Below, piece by piece: positions 1 through 14,867 of a stretch of 64,000 bases of DNA. The DNA comes from Arthrinium phaeospermum (Eukaryota > Ascomycota > Sordariomycetes > Amphisphaeriales > Apiosporaceae), in the NCBI GenBank assembly GCA_006503535.1, contig QYRS01000011.1:1302001-1366000 (forward strand), written 5' to 3'. Numbering within the stretch: position 1 is the first letter of the stretch; each line of letters starts with the position of its first letter. A program made the position numbers and the translations under genes. The notes beneath the pieces were generated by a model. It made no database searches, was not told the origin of the DNA, and saw only the letters and a list, made by a program, of their open reading frames with translations.

Positions 1-3369
<3,369 letters not shown>

Positions 3370-4758
3370 TCAAATACTCCGTGGCCTGACCTTCACCTGT
3401 AAATTCACTGGTCTGAGGTTGAAATGCCCGTCCTGTGCCAGCTCGTAACCAGGGTCGACGGCCTCAAAGTCCACCTCCCTGACCAGCTTAGTCAAGACGA
3501 CCATGTTCCACAGCCACGCGTAGTGCTTGCCAATGCACTCCCGCTTCCCGTTCCCGTACCACTTCTTCACCCCGGCCGGCAGCTGCGCGAAAGACTGGCC
3601 CGTCATGCGCTCGGGCTTGAACTCCAGCGGATCCGAGAAGACGGTCGGATCGCGGTTGACCCCCGCCAGCACGATGATGATGGGCTGTGAGGGGGCAATG
3701 GCGTACTTGCCGCCCGCGAGCAGCACGGGGCTCTTGTCGTCAGCGTTGCCGCGGGGCAGCGGCTCGATGTTGAACCCGGGGGCCGCGAACGAGAGGCGCA
3801 GCGATTCCCGGACGATGCCCTCCATGTACTCTAGGCGGGCAAGGTGCGTGAATTCCAGCGGCTGGCCGGTGCCCACGATCTCGTCGATCTCTCGACGGGC
3901 GGCCGCGATGACCGCGGGGTTCTTGAGTAGGAAGTAGACCGCCGTGCTTAGCAGCGCCGGCGCGGTGCTGCTGCCGATGGGCATCGACACGATCTCGTCG
4001 ACGACTTGGGAGCTCGTGAGCTGCTTCCCCGTCTGAGGATCCTTCGTGTTCATCATGGCCGCGAGTAGATCTTGCTTGTCCGTGGGATTCATCTGGCGAT
4101 GCTTCACAAGGTCGTCGCCGTAGGCCCGCATCGTGTCAATGCCCCGCTGGAAAGTCCGCCCATAGATGAGCCAGTTCAATAGCCCGGGTCGAGTGGGCCG
4201 TCTCATCGCCTCTCCCGTTGAGACGTCCATGGCTTGAATCATGGGATGCTCCTTGCCAGTCAGACAATTCAGCTTCTTGCCGAACAGGGTCAGCGTCGTA
4301 GCTTCGAGGTTGAGCCTGTTCAGCTCCGAGAGCACCGAGACCGCATTGCCGTTGGTGCCCAGATTGCGCCATTTGGCAATCAGCTCGTCCGTCGTCTCGC
4401 TCATTTCGGGGAATTTCTCCGCGATCGAGGTGGGTGATAGCTTGGGCGCGATGATGCGATGCGCGATGCCCCAGCTCTCCTCGTGGTCGAAGGCTGTGAA
4501 CAAGGCATCGTGGACGGCCTGGCGGATTTCCACAATGGGCCCCCCAACATACTTGCGAAACCGCTTCTCATCACACAGTTCTTCGGCCAATGCGGCACCC
4601 GCAACGAAGACGATGGAGTGACCGAGGACTTTGATCTGGAAGATCTCTCCGTATTTCTCCGACAGCTTCTTGAGGGATGCCCAGGTGTTACTGGAGTCCA
4701 CATCGAAGATATTCCCCAATATCGGGATCCCCGGGGGTTGAGGTATTGGAAGAGACAT
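3370..4758 (-). CDS. Soluble cytochrome P450, stand-alone CYP505/CYP102-like haem domain
   Basis: A single-exon, 462-residue P450 resembling the haem domain of Bacillus BM3 (CYP102) and fungal CYP505 (P450foxy). It has no N-terminal membrane anchor, starts MSLPIPQPPGIPILGN, and lacks the fused reductase, so it should be cytosolic and need a separate electron donor. Landmarks are ESLR of the K helix at 318-321 and the haem loop YGNGKRECIG with ligand Cys408. The haem loop has Tyr where Phe is usual. The I-helix motif is odd: where BM3 has AGHETT this protein has IGSSTA (261-266), losing the acidic residue but keeping the Thr. A likely role is hydroxylation of a fatty acid or similar chain, inferred from family only. 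An SDR gene is transcribed divergently 1.1 kb away. The exact CYP family is not assigned. Confidence 0.9.
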   Translation of the reverse strand: MSLPIPQPPGIPILGNIFDVDSSNTWASLKKLSEKYGEIFQIKVLGHSIVFVAGAALAEELCDEKRFRKYVGGPIVEIRQAVHDALFTAFDHEESWGIAHRIIAPKLSPTSIAEKFPEMSETTDELIAKWRNLGTNGNAVSVLSELNRLNLEATTLTLFGKKLNCLTGKEHPMIQAMDVSTGEAMRRPTRPGLLNWLIYGRTFQRGIDTMRAYGDDLVKHRQMNPTDKQDLLAAMMNTKDPQTGKQLTSSQVVDEIVSMPIGSSTAPALLSTAVYFLLKNPAVIAAARREIDEIVGTGQPLEFTHLARLEYMEGIVRESLRLSFAAPGFNIEPLPRGNADDKSPVLLAGGKYAIAPSQPIIIVLAGVNRDPTVFSDPLEFKPERMTGQSFAQLPAGVKKWYGNGKRECIGKHYAWLWNMVVLTKLVREVDFEAVDPGYELAQDGHFNLRPVNLQVKVRPRSI

Positions 4759-5857
4759 GTCCGCCTACCAGGCTGATGTTCGCAGGGCTAGTGTATTTCG
4801 TGAGATTCTTGCTGCTGTTGCGGTCTGTTGTTTCTGGGAATACCAGAGCCTGGTAACGGGTCTAAGATAATCAGATGTGCGGTCTCCTAGCCCGAGAGGC
4901 TTGGTTTCTTAAGTTAACTACTATGCCTTTCTGTCCATCTAGCGGTGATGGCGCCATAGACGTCACAGGAGGCTGGTTGGCTTGCTTTTTGTCTCGCTAC
5001 CGCAGCTTGGCGAAAAGTAGCATACCACTAGAGCGCGGCACAACCTTTGATTGTGATACCACTTATGCGGCCCACGATGATGATCCCGCGATCTACTAGA
5101 AAAGCGGCATGCAAGCAAGCATTTGGCTGGCTATTGTGCCCTAATGCCGGCCACTCCTGCGGCCACCACTTCTGTATTCCTTGGGGAAAGACCAGTTAGC
5201 TGCACGGGGGGAATGTTGTGTACCCACAAGGCAGCTGTGTTATCCTCGTTGCTAATGCGGAGATGGCGAACAAGCTTGGGGGCGCCGAGGATGGGCGGCA
5301 CAGGGGGTCACTTTCCCCGGACTTTTGACCTCAACATTACAGTCACCACACTAGCCGTACCCATGCCCAGGGCCCAGAAGCATCACCGGTATTGGACTTC
5401 TTCCGCCCTGAGTCATTCTGTGGTTTCGGGTCGATCATACTTACTGGGAGGCCATGCGACATCCCGGCCACATCGGGATAGACCGTGAGTGCCTCCGGAC
5501 TGTTACTTGGGCACTGCGATTAATATAGATTGCTCTTATCCAATGATCAGATCAGATTCCGCCAACTCAGCAAGCTACTCTTGGGATTTGTGGGAATTGT
5601 ATTGGTCGCATCAACCTTGCGTCTTGGGCCATCGGGCTAGCCTTAATTCCGTCGTCAAATCCGACGACCTAATGCCATTATCCCCATGAACCAAATATTG
5701 GGGGAACAAATGAATGTTAGGCAACGATGTCATCCCGAAAGTGCCGGCAGGCAATCTGAGCGGTATAAAACGAGCCTTCTTCAACTAAGAGGATGTCGCT
5801 TTTCTGTGACGAGATCAATCAGCGCAGACAGTCCTCCTCACTCCCTATTAACTGAAC
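4759..5857. promoter_or_regulatory. Divergent intergenic region between P450 and SDR
   Basis: A 1.1-kb region separates two genes transcribed away from each other, so it must hold both promoters. No coding sequence is supported. A CGG-N9-CCG half-site pair lies near 4881, the kind of spacing used by Zn2Cys6 regulators, but one such match is expected fairly often by chance. Confidence 0.5.
5764..5770 (+). promoter_or_regulatory. TATA box of the SDR gene
   Basis: TATAAAA stands 88 nt before the ATG at 5858 and is followed by a pyrimidine-rich leader, the usual arrangement for an expressed fungal gene. It supports that start. Confidence 0.6.
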
Positions 5858-6774
5858 ATGGCAACGTCAACCAAGGAAGTCGCACTGATCACCGGTGGCA
5901 ACACAGGCCTCGGACTCGAATGCGCCCGGAAGCTCCTGAGAGAGAACGGCGAACGAGTCCATGTCGTGATGGGAAGTCGCACCCTCTCCAAAGGAGAAGA
6001 TGCCGTCGGCGCCCTCAAAGCAGACGGTCACCACGGCGTCGAGTGTATCCAATTGGACGTCACGAGCGAAGACTCGGTGGCCCAGGCTGCCGCGACGATC
6101 GCCGAGAGACACGGGAAGGTCGACGTACTTCTTGTCAATGTGGGCCCATGATCCATGCTAGCTGTCCATACATGCCGTGTTCTCAATCCGTTACTTACTG
6201 ATACGTGGCGCGCTCTCAGGCCGGCATCGCACCGGACATTGACTACCCGGACCGCAACGCCATGCCCTTTGGCAACCTCATCATGCTGGCAACGAAGACC
6301 AACGTCGCCGGAGCGGCGACCACCGTCGAGTGCTTCGTGCCCCTCCTCTCCAAGGCGGACAACCCGCGCATCGTCTTCATGAGCACCGGCGCCTCCAGCA
6401 TGCTCATCGCCCACGACCGCGTCGGGCTGGTCAAGGACTACCCGGCCTACAGCATCAGCAAAGCCGGGCTCAACATGTTGATGCTGGCCTACTACCACCG
6501 GTTCCCGCAGTGGAAGATCAACGCCTGCAGCCCGGGGTTCCGAGTAAGCATCTCTTTTTCTAATCTCTGGACCAGAAGCCATCACTGAGTGTTGACACGT
6601 TCGCAGGCGACGAAGTTGAACCATTTTGGGAGTAACTCGTATGGCGTGACGCCTGGGCCGCTCGAAGAGGGGGCGGTGAATGCGGTGAGATTGATGCTTC
6701 TAGGGGAAGATGGCGAGAGCGGTACGCATACCCAGTTGAAGGGTAAGTCAGACTACGAGACTGTGCCGTGGTAG
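5858..6774 (+). CDS. Short-chain dehydrogenase/reductase (classical-type, three exons)
   Basis: An NAD(P)-dependent SDR of 257 residues. Exons 5858-6139, 6220-6543 and 6607-6774 join in phase 0, with clear cag acceptors. The Rossmann motif TGGNTGLG is at residues 12-19. Splicing creates VN|AG, the remnant of the NNAG motif, at 93-96. The catalytic residues are Tyr171 and Lys175 (YSISK), with the Ser in the segment around 149-154 and a PG motif after strand 6. The short C-terminus ends YETVPW. The substrate cannot be read from sequence; the divergent P450 makes a shared oxidative pathway possible but unproved. Without the introns the frame is closed, so short fragments in this interval are parts of this gene. 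Confidence 0.92.
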
Positions 6775-9700
6775 GAAGTCCGCCGTAGGGTGGTCTCTTG
6801 GGTGTGTAGGACATGAGTGGCTTCCAGTACGGTTCCCCATATTCGATTTATCCGAATCACTCGGTTTCGGAATAAGGCTCCTAGAGGCGTACGCCTCTTT
6901 TAGCTACATCTCCCTGGGTATACACAATCAATGAGCCCCTTTCACTATGGTATATCTGGGGGGAGAATGATTGCGAGTGTCTTCTTTTGCCATGATACTA
7001 GCTCAGCAACAGTTGCAGACCAGATGTGAATTTGTGAACCCAGAGAAGGCAATATAAACCCATAGTTCTGAGTTGCGTCCGTATGCTGGTTAGGAAGTAA
7101 CAATCACTTCTCAAGCGGTTATAGTTCTCTCCACTTGCATGGCGTCATAAATGTAAAGTCCTGCCAGATACAACGCTATCTCTAGCAAACTATAGGATAC
7201 ACGAACGAGCTGCTTGTTGGGCCACTCCTGTCTCTTTTTGCAAATATTAGTGATAGATCACACACAGTTGGTTTGCATTCGACGTTGTTTGTGTTGAGCT
7301 CTTCAAGTGATCAGGATTGCGTGAGAAGCATGAACAGGTGTTCGATTACGAGGTCTATAGATAGGGGCCTATGTAAAATCTGTGAAGGGTAGAAGCGCTT
7401 GACTACCTAGATTCATTTTCATTTCGACATTGCCCCCCTTTTATTCGGTAATATCTAAAAAAAAGGACACATTATATCCATGACCACTTACCAAAGAATG
7501 TCGAAACCGATGATACAGACAGGGGTAAGATATCCCATTTGCCGTAGAGGGATGGATCGAACATACGACCATTACCGTGTGCAAACCCCCGACTTCGATG
7601 ACCAAGTAGAAGAGCGTTAGTCTGCCACCCCTTCTTGATTCCGAAAGCCGCATCTATGCGTATGTCGCCGTTGTCCGAAACTAAAGTATCACATACGTGC
7701 TGCTGCTGCCGCCGCCGCCGCCGCCGGGCTCCGAAGTTTTTGGGCGAGACACCCCTATCCAGAAACGCGACAACTGCTTACGAGTCTTCCACGCAACCCA
7801 GGCGAAAATATGATCTGACGTACCCCCGATCTTATTCTCTGTGGCCGCAAAGAAAGAATTTTCAACACGCAATGACACTCGTAGACTAGCCTAGATCTCT
7901 GGCCATATTCTGCAAATTAATGCGAACACGCAACTACTTCCAATATAGGGCGAGATGGTTTTGAACTGACGACCACGCTTGCGACTTCAAAGTAGTGAGC
8001 CTGCTCATTGCCCAACGGGGAGCGCAACCTGCTTCACTAGTATAATCCAACTTGCATCAGCACGCTTTTGTTGCTCGTTTGACCTTGTCGAAATCTTTCT
8101 CACTACAAAAAGGCACTGCAGCAGAATGGCCAGACCGAGAAACGCTTACGCGTCGACACGATCTACTAGCGCAGATTGGCGACGTCAGTGTATTTTTTTG
8201 TTCATCATCCTACCTACCACATGGTTCCCTGACTACCCAGTCGATCATGACGAATCTTGCTTCTTTGATGGGCAGGCATGCAGTTGCAGATACCCACGAT
8301 GGATCATCGGAACCCCACGGGGGGCAAGGATAGGGAGAGACAATAGCCGAGTGAGCATGATCCTGGTGACGCGTGGCCAAGTGCTATATGGTGAGTGGGA
8401 ACGCACCGCAGGAGGATAACTGCTGCGCGCCTTGCAAAGCAGTTGGAAATCCAAATAGGAAAGCGTTCATTTGGAGATTCTCATCGCCTTGGTTGTATTA
8501 TCATGCTAGATATATTAGGACATTGTGGGGAGAACCTGCTCCGTCCTTCTAGCATCCCAGCTGAGCCAATACGACGACGGGAATCGATGATTGATCTACG
8601 AGTGTCGTCGTTCGAGAGTAGATAGGTGTCTCCGCTGATGCTGACTGATGAGCACCCTTGGCGAAGGGGGGCCCCATTCCCTTATGTCACCTGGATGGAT
8701 GACGTACCCTGCTTGTTTCCGATTGGGAGTACATGCCAGGGTCCAATGGCGCGATCAACATGACTCGCTTGATAGACTGCCAAATTACCAGATCGCACCT
8801 CCCGACTTGTTGCAAGCCAAGTCCATGACTACAACACATACTAGTAGTCAGTCCCTGGGACATCACATCAAGAGTCGTTTCCCGGGACAACTTGCATCCA
8901 TCGGGCTCGATGGCTGTCAAGTGGTAGATTGGCTTGGTACACGTGCCAGTGACAGCCCGAGCGACGATAGCCGGACAAGATATAGGCTAGCCACCCCCAG
9001 ACGGCACCTTCCGAAGTGATGTCCGTGGCTTCTTTTGCTCCACTAGCCGGTTGAGCGAGGCGTCTGCATACACACATCCCAGGATTCGTCGAGGGCAGAA
9101 CATGGGCAATGTGCCATGGATGGTGGTGTGGCCTCGGAATCTCGAACACGGCAGTGCTGACTAACTTCCAGGCCGGGATGTTGGCGTGGGTCGTCGAAAG
9201 CTTGGAGGACGACTAGGTCGGTACTACCTCAAGTGCTAACTTTGTACATCAAGTCTAGTTTTCTGTAGATCGGCTACACCTCCCCTCGTTTGGAACATGT
9301 CAAGTACTGATACCCATTGACAAGCAGTTGCTGCGACCCGTTAAGAGGCCCAAGGCCCCCTCCAAGGACAAGTGGCAGTGGTGAAGAATTCTGCAAAGAA
9401 CAGCTCATCATGCTCCTGCTGGGAGCAGTAGAGCTCGTCACATCGAAAATTTTTCTCGTCGTTGCCGCGAATTGATCGGCGAGGAACCCCTCTAGACTCT
9501 AGTCGATTCCGACTGCAGGGGCAGGCTCGGTTCAATCCCACCATCCAAGAAATAAAAAGAGACGCGCGTCCCGAAAGTTTGATGATAAGCGCAGTCACAT
9601 CTCACACGTTTCCAAGAAACCATATCGGAACATGGCGGTGAGTTGCGCATATCAAGGCATCTGCGCTTGCTACATAATAGCAGAAAATGGCGATCTTCGT

Positions 9701-12199
9701 GACTAGAAAGGGACCGAACTACAGATGGTCGAGAGGATGCAGGCCCGTATGGCAATGACAGCACCGGGCCGCGCTCTGGGTCCACGTACGTAGGCGTTCA
9801 GTGTCGGGCCTCATGGCGATCAGCATTGCGAATGTATGTATGTATTAGTAGCATGCTGCTGTGGCTTGTGAGGTCCATCTGGAGGCTCTGCTGACGTGAG
9901 CAAGGTGTTCATGCATCATGGTAGCATTGCACGGCGTGTTGCCTCGTCGGATATCGATTAACGAGGTACATATAACCTCGATGGCAAGATCCGATAGTTA
10001 GAAGATGGACAATCGCGAAAAGGGGACCTGTCAAATCCGCGCCAATCAAGAGATGTACACCGCTTGACTCGAGGAGACCAGCACTACTGCCAAGATCTCC
10101 AATAGGAGTATTGAAGAAGCTATTCGCGTGACTTGTGCGGGCGCAATGTTGTCTGGCGGCGGCGATCTGGACTCTACAGATCATGACAGAATAGGCAAGG
10201 CCCTAGGCAGATGGGCCAATCTGAGTCGCTAGATTGTTGGGGAAAGCGGACGATAATTGGCTGGAAACACGCAAGCCTTTTCGTAAATCCGACAGAAGGC
10301 CACGCAAGCTGTCTGGGACTGGGACATGCAGCCCATTATTAGAGACACCCCCCTGAACCTGACCCAGAGATTTGGTGCCGCATGGGTTGTCTGGGGTCAC
10401 CAACGGGATTCGCAATTCATGACGCCCGCAAATGACAAATGCAAAACGACCAAGCCGGAGATCATCTACGATGTGGTTGCATGCCGAAAGGCCGCCATGC
10501 TATTCTTTTTGGGGGATGGGAGAAGTTGTTGCTTTCGGCTCCTGGAACGAACGAAGAGCCTTGAGTAAATGCGCGTCACATCGGGATTTTCAAGTTTCAA
10601 ACACATAATAGGTAGTTACCGGGACCGCTAAACAGTGTGGAGATGACAGTTGCCGCGCATGCTAACGGCGAGATACGGCGAATAAAAGCCAGGGATCTGT
10701 GGGAGAGCGCGGCTGTCGGGGTCGGGACCAGGGTAACGATATGGAGTGAGCGACGACGGCTAGAGATTGCAAGCGGCTGCCAGAGGCGTCTTCCCTGCTC
10801 CGTGGTGGCTAATAACAGTTCGTTGCTCAGTGCATGCAGCGACGAATTGCTGAGAGCCGGGCGGGGGGGAGCATTCACCTCACGATTCAGACAGATTCCA
10901 TTGAAAATAAGCTTAACTGTGAGGCTCTGGGTGCACTGAGGTTTCAACCGGGACGGGTGCCGGCTGGGGTCCGCAATTACCACCGTGGTTGGACGGGACA
11001 ATGCTTCTCCTCCTTCTTGCGCTCATCTTGTGTACGAGTTTGGAGTGTTTTCATTTCGGAAGTTTTGTGGGTAGAACCGATAGACATCGTCAATAAAACC
11101 TCGGTATGTGGCCCTTGGGGAGGATTTAGGATCCGTTGTATCGAATTCGCTAGCCGTGACTGTGTCGACTCGACACTGTCGTGGCCGAAGATTCGTAAGT
11201 CGTGTGTGTCGTGCGTGACTAGTAGACAGTCAGGTAGGCAAAAGTATGGGGCGAGCAGATAGCCGAGACATGCGCATGCCTTTGCCATACAACATTCTGT
11301 ACAAACCGATGAGGACTCGAAGCGCCGACTGATTGTCTGTCGAAAGCAATTACACAAGCTTCCAAAAAGGCATGTCGAAAGTCGCCAGCCAGTTCAAGGG
11401 CGAGGGAGCCAGAAGCTTTGTAGTCGCAGCAATCCGGCCTTTGAAGCCTACCCCCGGGCCTGCACAAACCCACCCTGAAAATAGGCAGGGCACAGCCACC
11501 ATCCCTACTTTTACTGCTAAGTACTTCCACTTGGCGCTGCCCCGTTTACATTTACAGCCACGCGGCGGAGCGTCAGATACATGCACGCAGCCTTGAACCC
11601 TCTGGTAATTTGACGAATGTGCAGCATGTTTGGTTGCCTTTGTGGACTGGTACCTATTCCAGTCATTTGCTCGGGTTGGGAGAAGGGCTACATACGCAGC
11701 ATGATGATGCCGAGGAGGAGGAAGATGACTGGATACGTTGGTGATGTGTACGTATGTTTGTTTGTACATGATTGCGGGCATTCATTCATTCAACCTCAAC
11801 AGACCTCATGCACCATCCAGTCAGTATCCATACCTAGAAACAAAATACGCACAATCAAAGAGGAGCCGAGACTTGAATCGCTTGGCTTTGGAGGGGTTTC
11901 GTCGGGCAGACGCCGCAGATTTCATGGCGATGATTAGTTTGGCCACCGCAAGTCCAGAAATGATAGGCGTTTCCCAAACCAAAATGGCAAGATCTTCTGG
12001 CGAGATGGTGCGTGAGATTGCGCAAACCTCAGTGAGCTGGACGCGGAGGAGACAACGCCCAAGGCGGGATGGATGCGCGCAATGCTAGCACCACCAGTAA
12101 GGGAATACGTCGGGAAGTTGTGCCTCAGGCAGCCAGCAGAGTCAGCATGTAATGTGATTGGCTGCACGAGGTGAGAGAGATGAGCAAGACGCGCGTCAC
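6775..12199. other. Gene-poor stretch
   Basis: 5.4 kb with only short open frames on both strands, none with recognisable domains, signal peptides or convincing splice structure. Base composition is not extreme. A GCT/GCC microsatellite lies near 7.7 kb. I see no complete tRNA; two tRNA-like scraps were judged too degraded to call. Unrecognised small genes or non-coding RNAs are possible. Confidence 0.5.
7699..7727. repeat. GCT/GCC trinucleotide microsatellite
   Basis: Three GCT triplets run directly into about six GCC triplets. It lies in a region without a supportable gene. Confidence 0.85.
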
Positions 12200-13436
12200 C
12201 TCAATGGGGTTTTGTCTCTCTAGGCCTCTGCTCCTATTTTTTCGCACGTAATGGGTTGCGACTACCTGCACACAGAGCCTGAAGAGCCAATCCCATACCA
12301 GGCCCGGAAGAGACTAGGCAGGTACCTAGGCTGTCGAGGCGGTGGTGTACGTAACCTCGCCATTTGCACGTTCTCGCTCCAGATGTCCCCTCTCAGGCCC
12401 TCACTGGCCCTCTCGCTCCCTCTCGCTGCCCTCAGCAAAGCCGGTGCGTGTGTGTCGGGTGTCGTGTCGTGTCTGGTTCTCTGACCTCTGGGACCCATCT
12501 TCTAGGTCTCCCCCCCCATCGGTTTATGTATCGCTTATGAAGTTTCGTATGGACGCCTCGTCGCTACTGCACCTTTTCGCTCACGGTTTGAATTGAAGAT
12601 TGCCCAGGGAGACCCACCCCATCCATCCCACTCTCTCTGCCTTGGGGCCCTTTTGTTCCTACTACTATCCGATTTCCCTCCCTGAAACCCAGGCCGTACC
12701 CCCGTTTTCAACACCACACACCCTTCTCTTTCCAATCCCCATCCTACCCATCCATTCATCCATCGGGACCCTGTATTGTCGTCGTCGGGTGGCCGACACA
12801 CACTTCTCCTCCTTCTTCCTCTTTTACTACATCACCATCGCAACCACACACCACACGCGCCCAATTCTCCCCATAACCCAAATCGTCACGGTCTGTAAAT
12901 TGTTTATCGACTGCGATCCGATTTGGTAATTGACGGGACCCCCCACGGACTTTTGCAACCGCACTCTTAATCATCAACACGACAACTAGATTGATTGCGG
13001 CTTGAACAACAGGACGAATGCGACGATAACCCGACCAAGAACGACGGGCCAGGCCATTATAGCCTGCAGAGTCGATTTGGCTTGCTGCCGCCTATTTCCA
13101 GCCTCCTGGACTTAATTAAAACCTCTTTCGTCGACACGTATTTGGTTTACGCAGACATTGCCTCGGTTTTTGGGTCGTTCCTGTCTCCTTGCCCGCTCGG
13201 TTCAATCGGCTCCAGTAATTGTTGCGGAACTGTGGTGGCAATCGGACCTGAGACGATCAACTCAACCGGTTTAATACAAGTCGATTGACAGGCCTCCCCT
13301 CCCAGCTATACCAACATCTTTCAAAACAATCTTCGACGACGACCGATTACTACCCGTGATATCCTGGAGCGAGTGTCAAACCGACGGCTCCCAATCACAC
13401 ATCGAACTAATTGTATCGATATTCCACATCATCAAC
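12200..13436 (+). promoter_or_regulatory. Promoter and long pyrimidine-rich leader of png1
   Basis: The stretch before the PNG1 start is strongly CT-rich, especially 12600-12900, with repeated TCC/CCATCC tracts. This is typical of long 5' leaders of constitutive fungal genes. No open frame in it has protein-like features. Confidence 0.5.
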
Positions 13437-14867
13437 ATGGAAGACCGAAGTAATACTCCCGGCAATGGCCAGCGGGGTGACTATGGCGACGAATGGGCTC
13501 GAAGTCTCACATCTCAATTTGAACAGCTCATGCGGACACGGCGAGTCAACGATGTTGAGCAGGCACGAATGGACCGATTAGCCGCAGATTCCCCAAATCT
13601 ACGGGAGAGTGCTTCGTCTTCACATTTGAGGACACCCTTTGATCCTAATGACGGGCGGCCTTCTACGTCTCATAGCCACGCTCAGGCCCCAGGCTCGGGA
13701 ACTCCGCCCTCCTATTCATCTCTGCGAAATCAACCCAAGGTCCCAACAGCACCTTCGCCGCATGATCGAAGCTCGCAAAAGCTTCGCAACCTGATGATTT
13801 CTCTATCTGCGACACCGACAAAATACGAGAACCCTGGTCTCCTGGACGAAGCGTTGCAAACGATCCCCTTAGATAGAATCTACGGCGAGGCTGAAGAGGA
13901 GTGCCAGGTCTTCCAAGCCCAGGCCGAAAGCATGGGTGACGGGCGCAAGGCAGAATGGGGCTATCAGGACTGCGTTGTCCGCGCATTACTCAGATGGTTC
14001 AAGCGATCTTTCTTCACTTGGGTCAACAACCCGGCGTGCCCTGTGTGCATGTCGCCGACAATTGCCCGCGGCATGACGCAACCAACTCCTGAAGAGAGCG
14101 CCTGCGGTGCCACCCGCGTCGAACTATACGAGTGCTCCAACGGACCTTGCAGAGCCTTCGAACGCTTTCCTCGTTATAGCGACGTATGGCGGTTACTCCA
14201 GACGCGGCGTGGTCGATGTGGCGAGTGGGCCAACTGCTTCAGCATGCTGTGCCGCGCCGTGGGCGGCCGTGTACGCTGGGTATGGAATGCTGAGGACCAC
14301 GTCTGGACCGAGGTCTACTCCGAACACAAGCAGCGGTGGATACACGTTGACGCCTGCGAAGAAGCCTGGGACAACCCACGATTATACACTGACGGCTGGG
14401 GTAAGCAAATGTCGTATTGCGTCGCCTTCAGCATTGACGGAGCCACTGATGTGACACGGCGATACGTGCGCAAGAGCGAACACGCTGCGCCCCGAAACCG
14501 ATGCCCCGAGGAGGTCATGCTCTACATCATGCAAGAGATCAAGAACATTCGACGGGCCAACATGAACAAGGACCAACGATTCCAGCTCGAGAAGGAGGAT
14601 TCAAGAGAAGACCGCGAGCTCCGGGGCTATGTCATCACCTCCATCGCCCAAGCAGTCACCAACATGGTTCCCAACTCTCCTCAAGCAGCAGCACCGCCAC
14701 CGCCAGCGGTCCGCAGCTCCTCGGCCGCCTCCAACGAGGACCAGAAGCTGCCAGCAGAGCAGCCCGGTCGGCATAGCGGCAACGCCGAATGGGTCGCGGC
14801 CCGCGGCGAGAATGGGCGACGGAATCCGCAATTCGAAGATCCCAGGAATACCCAGAGAGACTTTTAA
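13437..14867 (+). CDS. png1: Peptide:N-glycanase (PNG1), transglutaminase-like fold
   Basis: A cytosolic deglycosylating enzyme acting on misfolded glycoproteins exported from the ER, in the ERAD pathway. A single exon gives 476 residues. The frame opens earlier at a GTG, but the first ATG, with a good context (AACATGG), is at 13437. The N-terminal third is Ser/Pro-rich and probably disordered. A zinc site follows: CPVC, then ECSNGPC. The catalytic core shows Cys261 in GRCGEW, His288 in DHVW and Asp305 in HVDAC. The spacings of 27 and 44 residues equal those of the yeast and mouse triads. The conserved segment [16 protein letters not shown] follows. The C-terminus is Ala/Pro-rich. The PUB and mannose-binding domains of animal enzymes are absent, as in fungi. 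Confidence 0.94.
   Translation: MEDRSNTPGNGQRGDYGDEWARSLTSQFEQLMRTRRVNDVEQARMDRLAADSPNLRESASSSHLRTPFDPNDGRPSTSHSHAQAPGSGTPPSYSSLRNQPKVPTAPSPHDRSSQKLRNLMISLSATPTKYENPGLLDEALQTIPLDRIYGEAEEECQVFQAQAESMGDGRKAEWGYQDCVVRALLRWFKRSFFTWVNNPACPVCMSPTIARGMTQPTPEESACGATRVELYECSNGPCRAFERFPRYSDVWRLLQTRRGRCGEWANCFSMLCRAVGGRVRWVWNAEDHVWTEVYSEHKQRWIHVDACEEAWDNPRLYTDGWGKQMSYCVAFSIDGATDVTRRYVRKSEHAAPRNRCPEEVMLYIMQEIKNIRRANMNKDQRFQLEKEDSREDRELRGYVITSIAQAVTNMVPNSPQAAAPPPPAVRSSSAASNEDQKLPAEQPGRHSGNAEWVAARGENGRRNPQFEDPRNTQRDF

Noticed and set aside
7945..8015. tRNA-like stretch on the minus strand with a CTTTGAA loop
   Set aside because: The acceptor and T stems do not pair and the anticodon stem is broken; at best a degraded tRNA-derived fragment.
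9450..9545. Leu/Ser tRNA-like 3' half on the plus strand (GGTTCAATCC with ACCATCC)
   Set aside because: The matching 5' acceptor strand is not found and the anticodon arm is incomplete.
13356..13436. N-terminal extension of PNG1
   Set aside because: The frame opens at GTG, not ATG; the first ATG is at 13437 with a good context.
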